A stretch of 64,000 nt of DNA. It comes from Streptomyces sp. Ru62 (GTDB taxonomy: Bacteria > Actinomycetota > Actinomycetes > Streptomycetales > Streptomycetaceae). This document shows, piece by piece, positions 1 through 9,100 of the stretch (position 1 is the stretch's first letter; every line of letters starts with the position of its first letter). The notes under the pieces are model-generated. The model was not told the origin of the DNA, made no database searches, and saw only the letters and a program-made list of their open reading frames with translations. The DNA lies in contig NZ_PQSU01000004.1 in assembly GCF_002920615.1 (NCBI RefSeq), positions 186,001 through 250,000 of the forward strand, read 5' to 3'. Both the position numbers and the translations under genes were made by a program.

Positions 1-2538
1 GACCCGCAGCCGCGGCGGGTCGGTCAGCCGGGCGAGCGCCTGGGGGAGTTCGCGCAGTACGGCGACGAGGACGGGCAGGAGATAGGCGCCGGGGGCGGTG
101 CGCACCAGGTAGCCGTCCGGGCGGACCTCCGCCTCGTACTGCCGGGGGCTGAGGGAGCCGCGCGCGAGGATCTCGTGCACGGTGGCTTCGAGCGTGATGC
201 GGGCTTCCGGGCGGCCGGTGAGTCCGTCGGCCGTGAAGCGGATCCCGGCCGGCTCGGCAGCGGTGCCGACGGGACCGCTCCGCCGCTCCCGGCCCAGCCG
301 CAGCAGCCGTTCGGCGCCGCGCCGCTGGGCCTCCGCGTCGGCGGAGAGGAGCGCGGCGACGGCCGGGCCCAGCTCCGTCCCGAGCGCGTCGGAGTCGTCG
401 GGGTGCAGGGCGCGCGCGATGCCCCCGAGCGCCCGGAGCGCCTTCTCCCGGCTCCCGTGGACCACCGGCGCGGAGTCCAGACAGGTCAGCACCGGCCCGT
501 CCGGGCCGAGCACGACGGCATGGGTGTCCAGCACACCGCGCGGGCCGTCCTGCGCGTGCAGCGCGAGGACCGCCTCGGCCAGCGGCGGGAGCAGCGCGCG
601 GACCTCCTCGGCGGGCAGGCCGCCCGGAGCGTCCCGGAGGCGCCGGCGCAGGGTCCGGCCGGCGACGAACTCCCGGACCAGGTACGGCGATCCGTCGGCG
701 ACGCCGTGGTCACGGACCGGTGCGATGCCGGGGTGGCGCAGCTCGCCGAGGCGCCGTCCGAGGTCCTGGAGGGCGGCGGTGGACCGTCCCGGCGGATACC
801 GGTGCAGCACGACGAGCGTGTCACCGTCCCGGGTGTCCTGGGCCAACCAGCCCGTGCGGTCCGTGCCGCCTGTGCCGCCTGTGCCGCCTGTGCCGCCCGT
901 CCCGCCGGTCCCGCCCGAGGCGCCCGTCCCGCCCGCGCCGTCGGCCCGCCGCAGCAGCCGGTACCGCCCCGCGAACAGCTCCCCGGCGCCGTCCGCCGTC
1001 AGCCGGCGGACGCTGTCCTCGCTGACCGTGGCGAACGGATCGCCCCCCGGGGCCGTCCCCGTGCCCCGCGCGTCCGGTACCGATGCCCGGAACTCGCCCG
1101 GCGCCCGGCCCGCCCTGCGGTCGATGAACTCGCCCATGCGGTCGAGGAGTCCGGTGGTGCGGTGGCGGTCGGTGCGGGGCAGGCCGAGCAGCAGCAGCTC
1201 GCGCACGCCGTCCCGGAAGGCGTAGGAGCCGGGCGGGCCGTCCGGGGCGGTGGTGAGCATCCCGCTGACGATCACCTCGGCCAGGTGCTGGGGACGCGGA
1301 TCGGGTTCGACGGCGGCCTGGACCAGGCGCATCACCGGCAGGTCGGGGCGGCCCACCGCGAGATGGCCGGCCAGCCGGACCGCCTCCGGGGAGGCGGTCG
1401 CCCGGAACCGCAGGACCAGCTCCTCGGCGGACAGCAGCCCGACGTCCGTACGGTCCTCGGCGTCCGCGGGCAGCGGGCGCCCCAGCCGGGCGACCGCGCC
1501 CGGGAACCCCCCGCCGCCCGGGGTGGCGAGCAGCCCGGCCCAGTGCGCGAGCCACCGCGGCTCCGGCTCCAGCACGGGGAGCGGGACCGCACCGCCGGTC
1601 ACGGCCGGCTCGGGCGGCTCGTACGGGGTGAACGCGAGCGTCGCCGTGGGGGCGGCGGGGTGCGGGGCCGACAGGGTGCCCGGGGTGGTGGGCAGGGCGG
1701 TGTCCCGCCACAGGTGTTCCGGCAGCGGTTGGACGACGGCCAGGGGCATCCGGCGCGCCCAGCGGTGCAGGGTGGCGAACCAGCGGGTGCCGGCCGGACC
1801 CTCCCGCCACTGCGGGCCCATGCAGTCGCTGATCAGGAGGGTGACGGTACGGCCGTCGGCGGGGGCGTGCGGGTCGGCTCCGCGCACGGTTCCGTCTGCG
1901 GCGGCGCGGTGGAGGGCGACCGTCCGGAAGGCGCCCGACTGGGCCAGCACCGTGTGCAGTTCGCGGATCAGGGGCCGCCAGACCGGCATCGTGGGGCCGG
2001 CGTCGTACACCAGGTTCAGGCGCAGCCAGCGCTCCCGTGCGGGGCGCAGCACCGGCAGCCACCATGCGGGGTCGGCGCCGAGGCGGGCGATGCGGTCGGC
2101 GGTCGCCTTCTCGTCCAGCTCCAGGCCCACGGGTGCGTCGATCCGGCGGCCCAGCGGGCGCAGCGCGCGTTGCAGCGCGAGCGGGTGGCGCAGCATCGGG
2201 GGCGCCGGGGCCAGGAGCGGGGTGTGGGACCGGTCCGCCGCCGGGGCGGGACGGCGGGCGGGCAGGTGCAGGGGGAGGCGGGAGGGCGGTGCGGGGGCGG
2301 GCCCCGGCTCCCGTACCGGCTCCTTGGGCGCAGGGGGCGGGGCGGGGGCTTCCCGCTCCGGGACCTCTGGCCCGGCCGGAGCGGGGTCGGCGGGGTCGGC
2401 GGGGTCGGCGGTGACAGGGGCACCGTCGTCCGCGCCGGGGGTCATCTGCCGGGCCAGCCACAGCAGTTCGGCCAGTTCCAGCGGGGTCGGGCGCACCCCC
2501 CGGGCCGCCTCGGCCAGGATGTCGGCCAGGCGGACCAA
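1..2538 (-). CDS. SAV_2336-type conflict-system protein with vWA-like and pseudokinase domains (3' end beyond window)
   Basis: An open frame of at least 846 codons runs off the left edge. No ATG lies near its 5' end; I chose TTG at 2538, the first usable start before the conserved LADILAEAARG...LLWLARQ segment, so the start is uncertain. Residues 1-30 match the SAV_2336 N-terminal domain; a Pro/Ala linker follows. Residues about 170-270 alternate strands and helices, with DAGPTM and LLISDC resembling a divergent vWA fold. After a Gly-Gly-Thr tract, residues about 515-690 look like a Ser/Thr kinase (GRYRLL, ELRHPGIAPVRDHG, YLVREFVAGRTL). The beta-3 Lys is replaced (LVVLHRY), and the HRD and DFG positions read GVLDTHAVVL and LTCLDS, so I infer a pseudokinase. 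It is the last gene of the four-gene cassette visible here and follows the MoxR gene closely. Family role: conflict-system effector or sensor; exact function unknown. Confidence 0.8.
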   Translation of the reverse strand, partial: MVRLADILAEAARGVRPTPLELAELLWLARQMTPGADDGAPVTADPADPADPAPAGPEVPEREAPAPPPAPKEPVREPGPAPAPPSRLPLHLPARRPAPAADRSHTPLLAPAPPMLRHPLALQRALRPLGRRIDAPVGLELDEKATADRIARLGADPAWWLPVLRPARERWLRLNLVYDAGPTMPVWRPLIRELHTVLAQSGAFRTVALHRAAADGTVRGADPHAPADGRTVTLLISDCMGPQWREGPAGTRWFATLHRWARRMPLAVVQPLPEHLWRDTALPTTPGTLSAPHPAAPTATLAFTPYEPPEPAVTGGAVPLPVLEPEPRWLAHWAGLLATPGGGGFPGAVARLGRPLPADAEDRTDVGLLSAEELVLRFRATASPEAVRLAGHLAVGRPDLPVMRLVQAAVEPDPRPQHLAEVIVSGMLTTAPDGPPGSYAFRDGVRELLLLGLPRTDRHRTTGLLDRMGEFIDRRAGRAPGEFRASVPDARGTGTAPGGDPFATVSEDSVRRLTADGAGELFAGRYRLLRRADGAGGTGASGGTGGTGGTGGTGGTGGTDRTGWLAQDTRDGDTLVVLHRYPPGRSTAALQDLGRRLGELRHPGIAPVRDHGVADGSPYLVREFVAGRTLRRRLRDAPGGLPAEEVRALLPPLAEAVLALHAQDGPRGVLDTHAVVLGPDGPVLTCLDSAPVVHGSREKALRALGGIARALHPDDSDALGTELGPAVAALLSADAEAQRRGAERLLRLGRERRSGPVGTAAEPAGIRFTADGLTGRPEARITLEATVHEILARGSLSPRQYEAEVRPDGYLVRTAPGAYLLPVLVAVLRELPQALARLTDPPRLRV
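863..916. repeat. Six-unit 9-bp coding tandem repeat
   Basis: Six head-to-tail copies of a 9-bp unit (gtgccgcct, the last three with one or two changes) lie inside the SAV_2336-type gene. They encode a Gly-Gly-Thr tract just after the kinase-like GRYRLL segment, where a true kinase carries its glycine-rich loop. Because 9 is a multiple of 3, copy-number change would keep the frame. Confidence 0.85.
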
Positions 2539-2587
2539 GGGGTCGGGGAACGGGGGCGCGGGGCGGCCCCGGAGGATTCAGCGGGCA

Positions 2588-3622
2588 TCAGAAGACTTCG
2601 GAGCCCGCGGTCTGCCCCAGGTACGGCATCAGCTGTTCGGCCAGCCGGTCGAGGGAATCGGCGTCCAGGTCGGCGGAGCGGGCCAGGTAGATGGCGTTGA
2701 GGAGCTGGTCGGTGGCCAGGTCGCCGGTGCCCGCCCGGGACAGGAACCGGTCGATCAGGGTGCGCGCGTGGGCGTCGGGTTCACCCAGGTGGGCGCGGAC
2801 GATCTCGGCGAGCTGCCGGTCGTCGGGCTGCCGCAGGTGCAGGGTGACGCAGCGGCGCAGGAAGGCGGGCGGGAACTCGCGCTCGCCGTTGCTGGTGAGG
2901 ACGACGAAGGGGAAGGCCCGGCAGCGGACCCGCCCCCGGGCCACCGGGACCCGCTCGTCGGTGCCGTCGGCCAGCACCTCGGCGACGCCGTCCGGCGCGT
3001 GCCGTGCGGCCCGCACCAGCTCGGGGATCTCGTACTGGCCCTCCTCCAGCACGTTCAGCAGGTCGTTGGGCAGGTCGAGGTCGCTCTTGTCGATCTCGTC
3101 GATGAGCAGCGCGCGGGGCCGGGCGTACGGCAGGAGGGCGGTGCCGAGCGGGCCCAGGCGCAGATGGTGCTCGATGCCCGACCGGTCGTCCGCGCCCTGG
3201 GCCCCGCCCTGCCGGGCGGCCTCCTGCCGGGCCGCGTACAGCCGCGAGAGCGGGTCGTACTGGTAGAGGCCGTCGTGGAGCGTGCTGCGGCTGGTGATGT
3301 TCCAGCGCAGCACCGGGCCGAGCCGCAGCTCACGGGCGACCGCGTAGACGAGCGAGGACTTGCCGGTGCCGGGCGGGCCGGTGACCAGCAGCGGGCGGCG
3401 CAGGTACAGGGACGCGTTGACGAGCTGGACCGTCTCCGGCGTGGCCTGGTACGTCTCGGCGCGGTGCGTGCGGTCGGGGGAGACGGCGGAGGCGTCGGCC
3501 GACGCGTCCGGCGCCGCGAGCACCGGCCCGCCGTCGAAGTCCCGCCAGGGCGGTGGCGGGGGCAGCTCGGTGATGCCGTCGTGCGGCTCGTTCGTACCGG
3601 TGTAGACGGGCCACAGGGGCAT
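2588..3622 (-). CDS. MoxR-family AAA+ ATPase
   Basis: The 344-residue protein has Walker A GPPGTGKSS at residues 82-90 and Walker B ALLIDEIDKS at 171-180, followed by the RAVEE-like ATPase core typical of MoxR AAA+ proteins. No signal or membrane segment is seen, so it is cytosolic. MoxR ATPases remodel partner proteins, usually with a vWA-domain partner. Here the neighbours are a trypsin-VMAP protein upstream and the vWA-like SAV_2336-type protein downstream, which suggests the motor of one complex. The ATG at 3622 is preceded by GGAGAAG. Its TGA overlaps an out-of-frame ATG (TGATG), and the next frame opens 50 nt on. It lies 42 nt after the protease gene, consistent with one transcript. Confidence 0.9.
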   Translation of the reverse strand: MPLWPVYTGTNEPHDGITELPPPPPWRDFDGGPVLAAPDASADASAVSPDRTHRAETYQATPETVQLVNASLYLRRPLLVTGPPGTGKSSLVYAVARELRLGPVLRWNITSRSTLHDGLYQYDPLSRLYAARQEAARQGGAQGADDRSGIEHHLRLGPLGTALLPYARPRALLIDEIDKSDLDLPNDLLNVLEEGQYEIPELVRAARHAPDGVAEVLADGTDERVPVARGRVRCRAFPFVVLTSNGEREFPPAFLRRCVTLHLRQPDDRQLAEIVRAHLGEPDAHARTLIDRFLSRAGTGDLATDQLLNAIYLARSADLDADSLDRLAEQLMPYLGQTAGSEVF

Positions 3623-3664
3623 GGGCTCTTCTTCTCCGTGGGGGCGGTTCGGTCGGGCGGTGGG

Positions 3665-5467
3665 TCAGGCGACGGGCGAGTGCAGGCTCGCGGTGGTCCC
3701 GGGGAAGCAGCGTGGGTCGTCCCAGAGCACCTGGAGGTCTCTCGCCCAGTGCAGGTCCGGCTCGTCGGCGGCGTCCGCGGTCAGCCGCAACGACAGGACG
3801 TGCCGCGGCAGTTCGGCGGGCGGCACGCCGGCGACCGAGGCGGCGAGCTGGTCGAGGAACGCGGTGCCGGGACAGGGCGGTTCCCCGGGGGCGGTGTCGG
3901 TGCGGGGTGCCTCCCCGTGCCCGGTGCCGGGACCGGGGGAACCAGCGGCCTCGGTGCGGGGGCAGGGCACGTCCCCGTGCCCGGTGCAGGGGGAGCCGGT
4001 GCGCGGCCACAGCAGGATCGGGACGGGCACGGTGAGACCGACCTCGAAGTGCTGCCGTGCCGCCGTGGGCGGGGCCGCGTAGCCCGCCAGCCCGGCGTCG
4101 CCGTCCCAGAGCCGTTTGCGCAGGCTCGGCGGCCGCTCCCGGGTGCCGCACTCCACCCGGTGCACCTCGATCCCGCCGCCGGAGTCCAGCTTCTGCCACT
4201 TCTTGCGCAGCTGGTGGCGCAGCCGGCCGCTGTGGTGGCGCGCCCGGTCGGTCACCACCAGGGGGTAGGCGCAGCCGAGCGGCGTGCTGTCGTCGGCGCC
4301 GCACTCCCACTGCGCCACCGCCTCGTTGAGCCACTCGCGCGGCAGGACGAACGTCACCAGCTCGTCGGCGTCCGGGGCGAGGTGGGCGACGGCTTCGTCG
4401 ATGCGGCTCTGGACGTAGGCCCGCACCCCGGTGCGCGGCAGCCGGCGGGCGCCCACCGGCCGGCGCCGGCCGTCGCGGTACGCGGACACCTCCACGGTCA
4501 CCTGGTCGGGACCGGCACCGCTGTGATCGATCTCCACGACGACCGGTGACCAGACGGGAGCCGCCGACGTGCCGGCCGGGACCGGGGTGTCCGTCGCCGC
4601 CGGGGCCCGTAACGCGGTTTCCCCGTCCAGCAGTTCCAGCAGCCGGTCGGTGAACCGGCTCATCGCCCCCGGATCGGGGACCTCCCACTGCACATGGGCG
4701 GCGGCAGCCCACAGGGAGGGGAAGCCGCCCGGGGGCAGGGGAGGCCCGAAGGCGCCCACCGCGTCCACGTACAGCCGGTTCGGGTCGCCCACCCGCTCGG
4801 CCTGGGCGACGGCCCGGCGCAGCAGGGCGTACAGCCGCCGGCGGGCGTCGTCCCGGTGGCCGGGGGTGGGCACCAGCTCGCCCAGCTCGGGCCAGTACCG
4901 GGCCAGCACGTCCAGCGGCAGCATCCGGCCCTTGCGCACGTCCGGTGACGACCCCACGGCCGCGGTGACCATGCCCGCCACCCTGCCGTCCGGGAGCGTC
5001 GCCGCCGCCCCGCTGAACCCGTCCACGAGCGGCTGACCGTGCCCCTGCCACGCCACCAGTTCCAGCCACTCCCCGGCGATCAGCTGGCCGGCGACGGGCT
5101 GGCACTCGGCGAGCGTGCCCTCGTCGTAGCCCTCGGGGAAGCCGTACGCGACCAGCCGGGGGTACGGCTCGGTGTACGCGGTGTCGGGCGGGGCGAAACC
5201 GGCCGGGGCGAGCGGGACGTCACGGTCCAGTTCGAGTACGGCGACATCGCCCGGGTCGGTGACGCCGCCGGCCCAGCCGCCGTGGGCGACGACCGAGGCG
5301 GACAGCGCGCCCAGCTCCCTGGCGTGCGGGAAGGTGACGGTCACCACTGCCCGGTCGCTCCGTCTGACGACGTGGGCGCAGGTGAGCAGCCGGCGGCCGG
5401 TGACCAGGAATCCCGCCCCGACCGCGTCGCCACAGGCGATCCGGGCCTGCCAGGCAGCGCCGCGCAT
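3665..5467 (-). CDS. Trypsin-like serine protease with effector-associated and VMAP-type C-terminal domains
   Basis: This 600-residue protein begins with a chymotrypsin-fold protease: His32 in LLTCAHVV, Asp74 in GDVAVLEL and Ser152 in GFSGAAATL form a complete triad. Residues about 205-283 form a small helical effector-associated domain. From about 300 to the end the pattern (LPREWLNEAVAQWE, YPLVVTDRARHH, KKWQKLDSGG) fits VMAP C-terminal domains, with a Pro/Gly-rich insert near residues 495-530. No signal peptide is seen, so the protease would act inside the cell. The ATG at 5467 shares its A with the TGA of the preceding gene, indicating translational coupling. Codon 286 is TTA (4610-4612), which in Streptomyces makes translation depend on the bldA tRNA. 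The likely role is a proteolytic effector or activator of a conflict response. Confidence 0.82.
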   Translation of the reverse strand: MRGAAWQARIACGDAVGAGFLVTGRRLLTCAHVVRRSDRAVVTVTFPHARELGALSASVVAHGGWAGGVTDPGDVAVLELDRDVPLAPAGFAPPDTAYTEPYPRLVAYGFPEGYDEGTLAECQPVAGQLIAGEWLELVAWQGHGQPLVDGFSGAAATLPDGRVAGMVTAAVGSSPDVRKGRMLPLDVLARYWPELGELVPTPGHRDDARRRLYALLRRAVAQAERVGDPNRLYVDAVGAFGPPLPPGGFPSLWAAAAHVQWEVPDPGAMSRFTDRLLELLDGETALRAPAATDTPVPAGTSAAPVWSPVVVEIDHSGAGPDQVTVEVSAYRDGRRRPVGARRLPRTGVRAYVQSRIDEAVAHLAPDADELVTFVLPREWLNEAVAQWECGADDSTPLGCAYPLVVTDRARHHSGRLRHQLRKKWQKLDSGGGIEVHRVECGTRERPPSLRKRLWDGDAGLAGYAAPPTAARQHFEVGLTVPVPILLWPRTGSPCTGHGDVPCPRTEAAGSPGPGTGHGEAPRTDTAPGEPPCPGTAFLDQLAASVAGVPPAELPRHVLSLRLTADAADEPDLHWARDLQVLWDDPRCFPGTTASLHSPVA

Positions 5468-5964
5468 CACCGGTCGGCGGACTCCGGGCCGGGCACGGTA
5501 CGGTCGGGCGCGGCCTGGCCGGGCACGGCCGGCGGTGACGCGTGCTGCGCGGACGCGGCCCACGAGGGCGGGTTCTGCCCCGGGGCGGCCTGGTCAGGCG
5601 CCTTCCCCGGGGACCAGCTCAGCTTGACGACCAGGTGGCCCTCCGCCGACCCCTTCGCGATGACGGCACCGGCCTCCGCGGACAGCCGCACGCCGAACTC
5701 GATCTCCACCGCGTCCGGGCGCAGACTGCCGTCCCGGAAGACCCGCAGCGCGGACGCCGCGGCCGCCCGTACGCCGTCGAGCGCTCCCTCGAAGGTGCGC
5801 GCGGCCTGCGCCGGTCCGTCCCCGCGCGAGACGAGGCGGGCCCCCGACCGGGTGCCGGCGGCACCCTCCACCACGACGAGCGCGCCGTCCTCGGTCCTGA
5901 ACTCCACCAATTCGTCCACGCTGACGCTCGCTCCCCCGTCGTACCCGACCAGTGACGACCCCAT
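5467..5964 (-). CDS. CU044_2847-type small beta-rich protein of the VMAP cassette
   Basis: The 165-residue protein contains FRTEDGALVVVE near the start and VEIEFGVRLSAEAGAVIAKG near residue 105, the pattern of the CU044_2847 family, commonly found next to trypsin-like VMAP proteins. The C-terminal third is Pro/Ala-rich and probably disordered. Catalytic residues are not apparent; I infer a binding or adaptor role. It is the first gene of the cassette; its stop overlaps the start of the protease gene by one base. I chose the ATG at 5964; an in-frame ATG at 5994 is an alternative (ten more residues). No good ribosome binding site precedes either, so the transcript may be leaderless or the promoter close by. 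It is divergent from the subtilase gene. Confidence 0.72.
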   Translation of the reverse strand: MGSSLVGYDGGASVSVDELVEFRTEDGALVVVEGAAGTRSGARLVSRGDGPAQAARTFEGALDGVRAAAASALRVFRDGSLRPDAVEIEFGVRLSAEAGAVIAKGSAEGHLVVKLSWSPGKAPDQAAPGQNPPSWAASAQHASPPAVPGQAAPDRTVPGPESADR

Positions 5965-6154
5965 GTTACGGACGGTGCTGCGGGAGTCACACATACGGCG
6001 CTGAGGGGCGGGACTTGTTCTGAGGTTGGCGAAAACCCGCCAGGGCGACTTTCCGTCAGCACCGGTCAACTCCCGTACGACAAGCGACACATCACACTCG
6101 TCCCAGCACGCGACGCACTCGGCACACACGACTCGCCAACGAGAAGAGGCGTGG

Positions 6155-9100
6155 ATGAGCACAGGACCAGTCAGACGCGGGGCCGCCCTGCTCGCCGCGG
6201 GGCTGGTGAGCGCCCTGCTCCCGGCCGGCCCGGCGGTCGCGGCGCCGCACCCCCAGGGCCCCGGCGCGAGCGGCACCACCACCGTCACCCTGGTCACCGG
6301 CGACCGGGTGACCGTCACCGACCTCGGGCACGGCAGACAGACGGTCACCGTACGACGGCCCATCGGCGCCACCGGTGCCGTACGGACCCAGCGCGACGAC
6401 GGCCACCTCACGGTCGTACCGGACGAGGCGCTGCCCTACCTGCGGGCCGGCACCCTGGACCGGCGGCTGTTCGACGTCAGCGGGCTGATCCGGCAGGGGC
6501 TCACCGACGACCGGGCCGGCACCCTGCCGCTGATCGTCACCTACGACAGGAGCGCGCGGACCGCGACCCCGGCCGGCGCCGAGCGCACCCGCGCGCTGCC
6601 CAGTCTGCGCGGGGCCGCCGTCAAGGCCGGCAAGGGGCGCGCCTTCTGGCGGTCGTTCACCCGGACGCCCGGCATCGACAAGGTCTGGCTCGACGGGCGG
6701 GTGAAGGCCGAACTCGCCGAGAGCAACGCGCAGATCGGCACGGCGGCGGGCTGGGACGCGGGGCTCACAGGGAAGGGCGTCACCGTGGCCGTCCTCGACA
6801 CCGGCGCCGACCTCGGCCACCCCGACCTCGTGGACCGGGTCGGCACCGCCAGGAGTTTCATCGAGGGGCAGGAGGTCGCCGACCGCAACGGCCACGGCAC
6901 CCACGTCACCTCCACCGTCGGCGGCAGCGGCGCCGCCTCCGACGGCAGGGAGAAGGGCGTGGCGCCGGACGCGACCCTCGCCGTCGGCAAGGTGCTCAGC
7001 GACCAGGGCGCGGGGAGCGAGTCCCAGATCATCGCCGGGATGGAGTGGGCGGCACGGGACGTGCACGCCCGGATCGTCTCCATGAGCCTGGGCTCCACGG
7101 AGCCCAGCGACGGCACCGACCCCATGGCACAGGCGGTGAACACCCTCTCCAAGGAGACCGGCGCGCTGTTCGTCGTCGCCGCCGGCAACACCGGTGCCCC
7201 CTCCTCCATCGGCTCACCGGGTGCCGCCGACGCCGCCCTCACCGTCGGCGCCGTCGACTCCGCCGACCAGGCCGCCTGGTTCAGCTCCGCCGGACCCCGG
7301 TACGGCGACAACGCCCTCAAGCCCGACCTGGCCGCCCCCGGCGTGGACATCCTCGCCGCCCGCTCCGGGCTCGTCACCGGCACCGGCCCCTACACGTCCA
7401 TGAGCGGTACGTCCATGGCGACCCCGCAGGTCGCGGGCGTCGCGGCACTGCTCGCCGAGCGGCACCCGGACTGGACCGGCGCGCGGTTGAAGGACGCGCT
7501 GATGTCCAGCTCGAAACAGCTCGACGCCTCCGTCTACACGCTGGGCGCGGGCCGGGTGAGCGTGCCGGACGCGGTGCACGCGACGGTGACCGCCACCGGC
7601 AGCGCCGACCTCGGCTTCCACGGCTGGCCCTACGACGCGGACGAGCCGGTCACCCGGACCGTCACCTACACCAACACGTCCGGCACACCGGTCGATTTGA
7701 GGCTGTCGGTGCGGGGCGCCCCGGACGGCGTCGCCACCCTCGCCGACGACACCCTCACCGTGCCCGCCCACGGCACGGCCTCCACCACCGTCACCGGCGA
7801 CGCGTCCAAGGCACCGGTCGGCGGGACCACCGGACAGATCGTGGCCGCCGACCCGGCCGGCACCGCGGTCGCACACACCGTGTTCGGGCTGGTCAAGGAG
7901 GAGGAGCGGTACACACTCACCGTCCACGTCAAGGACCGGTCGGGCGCGCCCGCCGCCGCCGACCTCACCGTGCAGCGGCTCGCCGAGGGCACGGACGCCG
8001 AGCCCGTCCACGTCGGCGACTCGGGCACCCTCCGGCTGCGCCTGAAGCCCGGCACCTACTCCCTCGCCACCTTCCTCGACGTGCCCGGCAGCCACGGCGC
8101 CGACTCCCTCGGCCTCGGCTTCCTCACCGCCCCCGAGATCACCCTCGACCGGAACCGCGACATCACCCTGGACGGCCGCACGCTGCGCGAGGTCCGCGCG
8201 GACGTGGACCGGCGCACCGAGACCCATCAGCTCGTGATGGAGTACGACCGGAAGGCGAACGGAGCCGACCTGTTCGGCGCGGTCCAGGTGCCCCTCACCT
8301 ACGACAGCGTCTTCGCCGCGCCCACGCCCAGGGTCACACAGGGCACCTTCGAGTACCGGACCGTATGGCGGCTGGCCAAGCCACAGCTTGAGGTCGAGGG
8401 CGTCGGCGAGGCCACCGTCCAGCCGGGCGGCACCCTCATCGCGGGCCGCACGCGACTGCCCCTGGTGGACGTCGGCGACGGTCCCGTCACCGGGGTGTCC
8501 GGCAAGGCCGTCCTCGCCCGCCTCGCCCCCGGCGCCGACCCGGCCGCGCTCGCGCGGGACGCGCAGGACGCGGGCGCCGAGGCCCTGTTCGTCACCGACG
8601 ACGCGCCCGGCCGGCTGATGGCCTGGTGGGGCACCGACGACAACGCCGACCGGCCCCTGCTGATCGCCACCGTGAACCGGGCGGACGCGGCACGCCTCAG
8701 GGCGGCGGGCCGCGTCGACATGACCGGCACCCCCGACTCGCCGTACGTGTACGACCTCTCCGAGGGCCACCGGGGAGCCGTCCCGGACCGGGACCTCACG
8801 TACGCGCCCGGCGCCCGGCAACTCGCCGCCGTGCACGTCACGTTCCACGCCGCACGGCCGCAGAGCGGCGGCGAGTTCCGGTACTCGATCACCGACACCT
8901 TCCCGATCGGCCTCGGCTTCCAGGAGCGCGTCGCCCTGCCCGCCCAGCGCACCGACCACGTCTCCACCGGCCCCGGCCAGCTGTGGCACGAGTCCGTCAC
9001 CGCCGGCGACGGCGCGCTGGAGGAGCGCGGCGGGCTCGTCCGCTACGACGGCGGGACCCGGCCGGCGCTGCACTGGTTCCGGCCGGTGTGGCACCCGTGG

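Noticed and set aside
863..916. Short direct repeats as a CRISPR array or minisatellite locus
   Set aside because: The units are 9 bp, contiguous, without spacers, and in a coding frame.
821..2461. Minus-strand open frame of 546 codons in another frame
   Set aside because: It is a shifted frame of the SAV_2336-type gene; only the frame ending beyond position 1 gives recognisable LLWLARQ, GRYRLL and similar segments.
175..2700. Long plus-strand open frames (175-2700, 1250-4549) opposite the conflict cassette
   Set aside because: They mirror the minus-strand genes, have Arg/Gly/Ala-rich sequence without domains, and lie across several real genes. GC-rich DNA gives such antisense frames.
6151..8391. 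Plus-strand 746-codon open frame overlapping the subtilase
   Set aside because: Arg/His/Pro-rich shadow frame; the subtilase frame carries the full catalytic triad and signal peptide.
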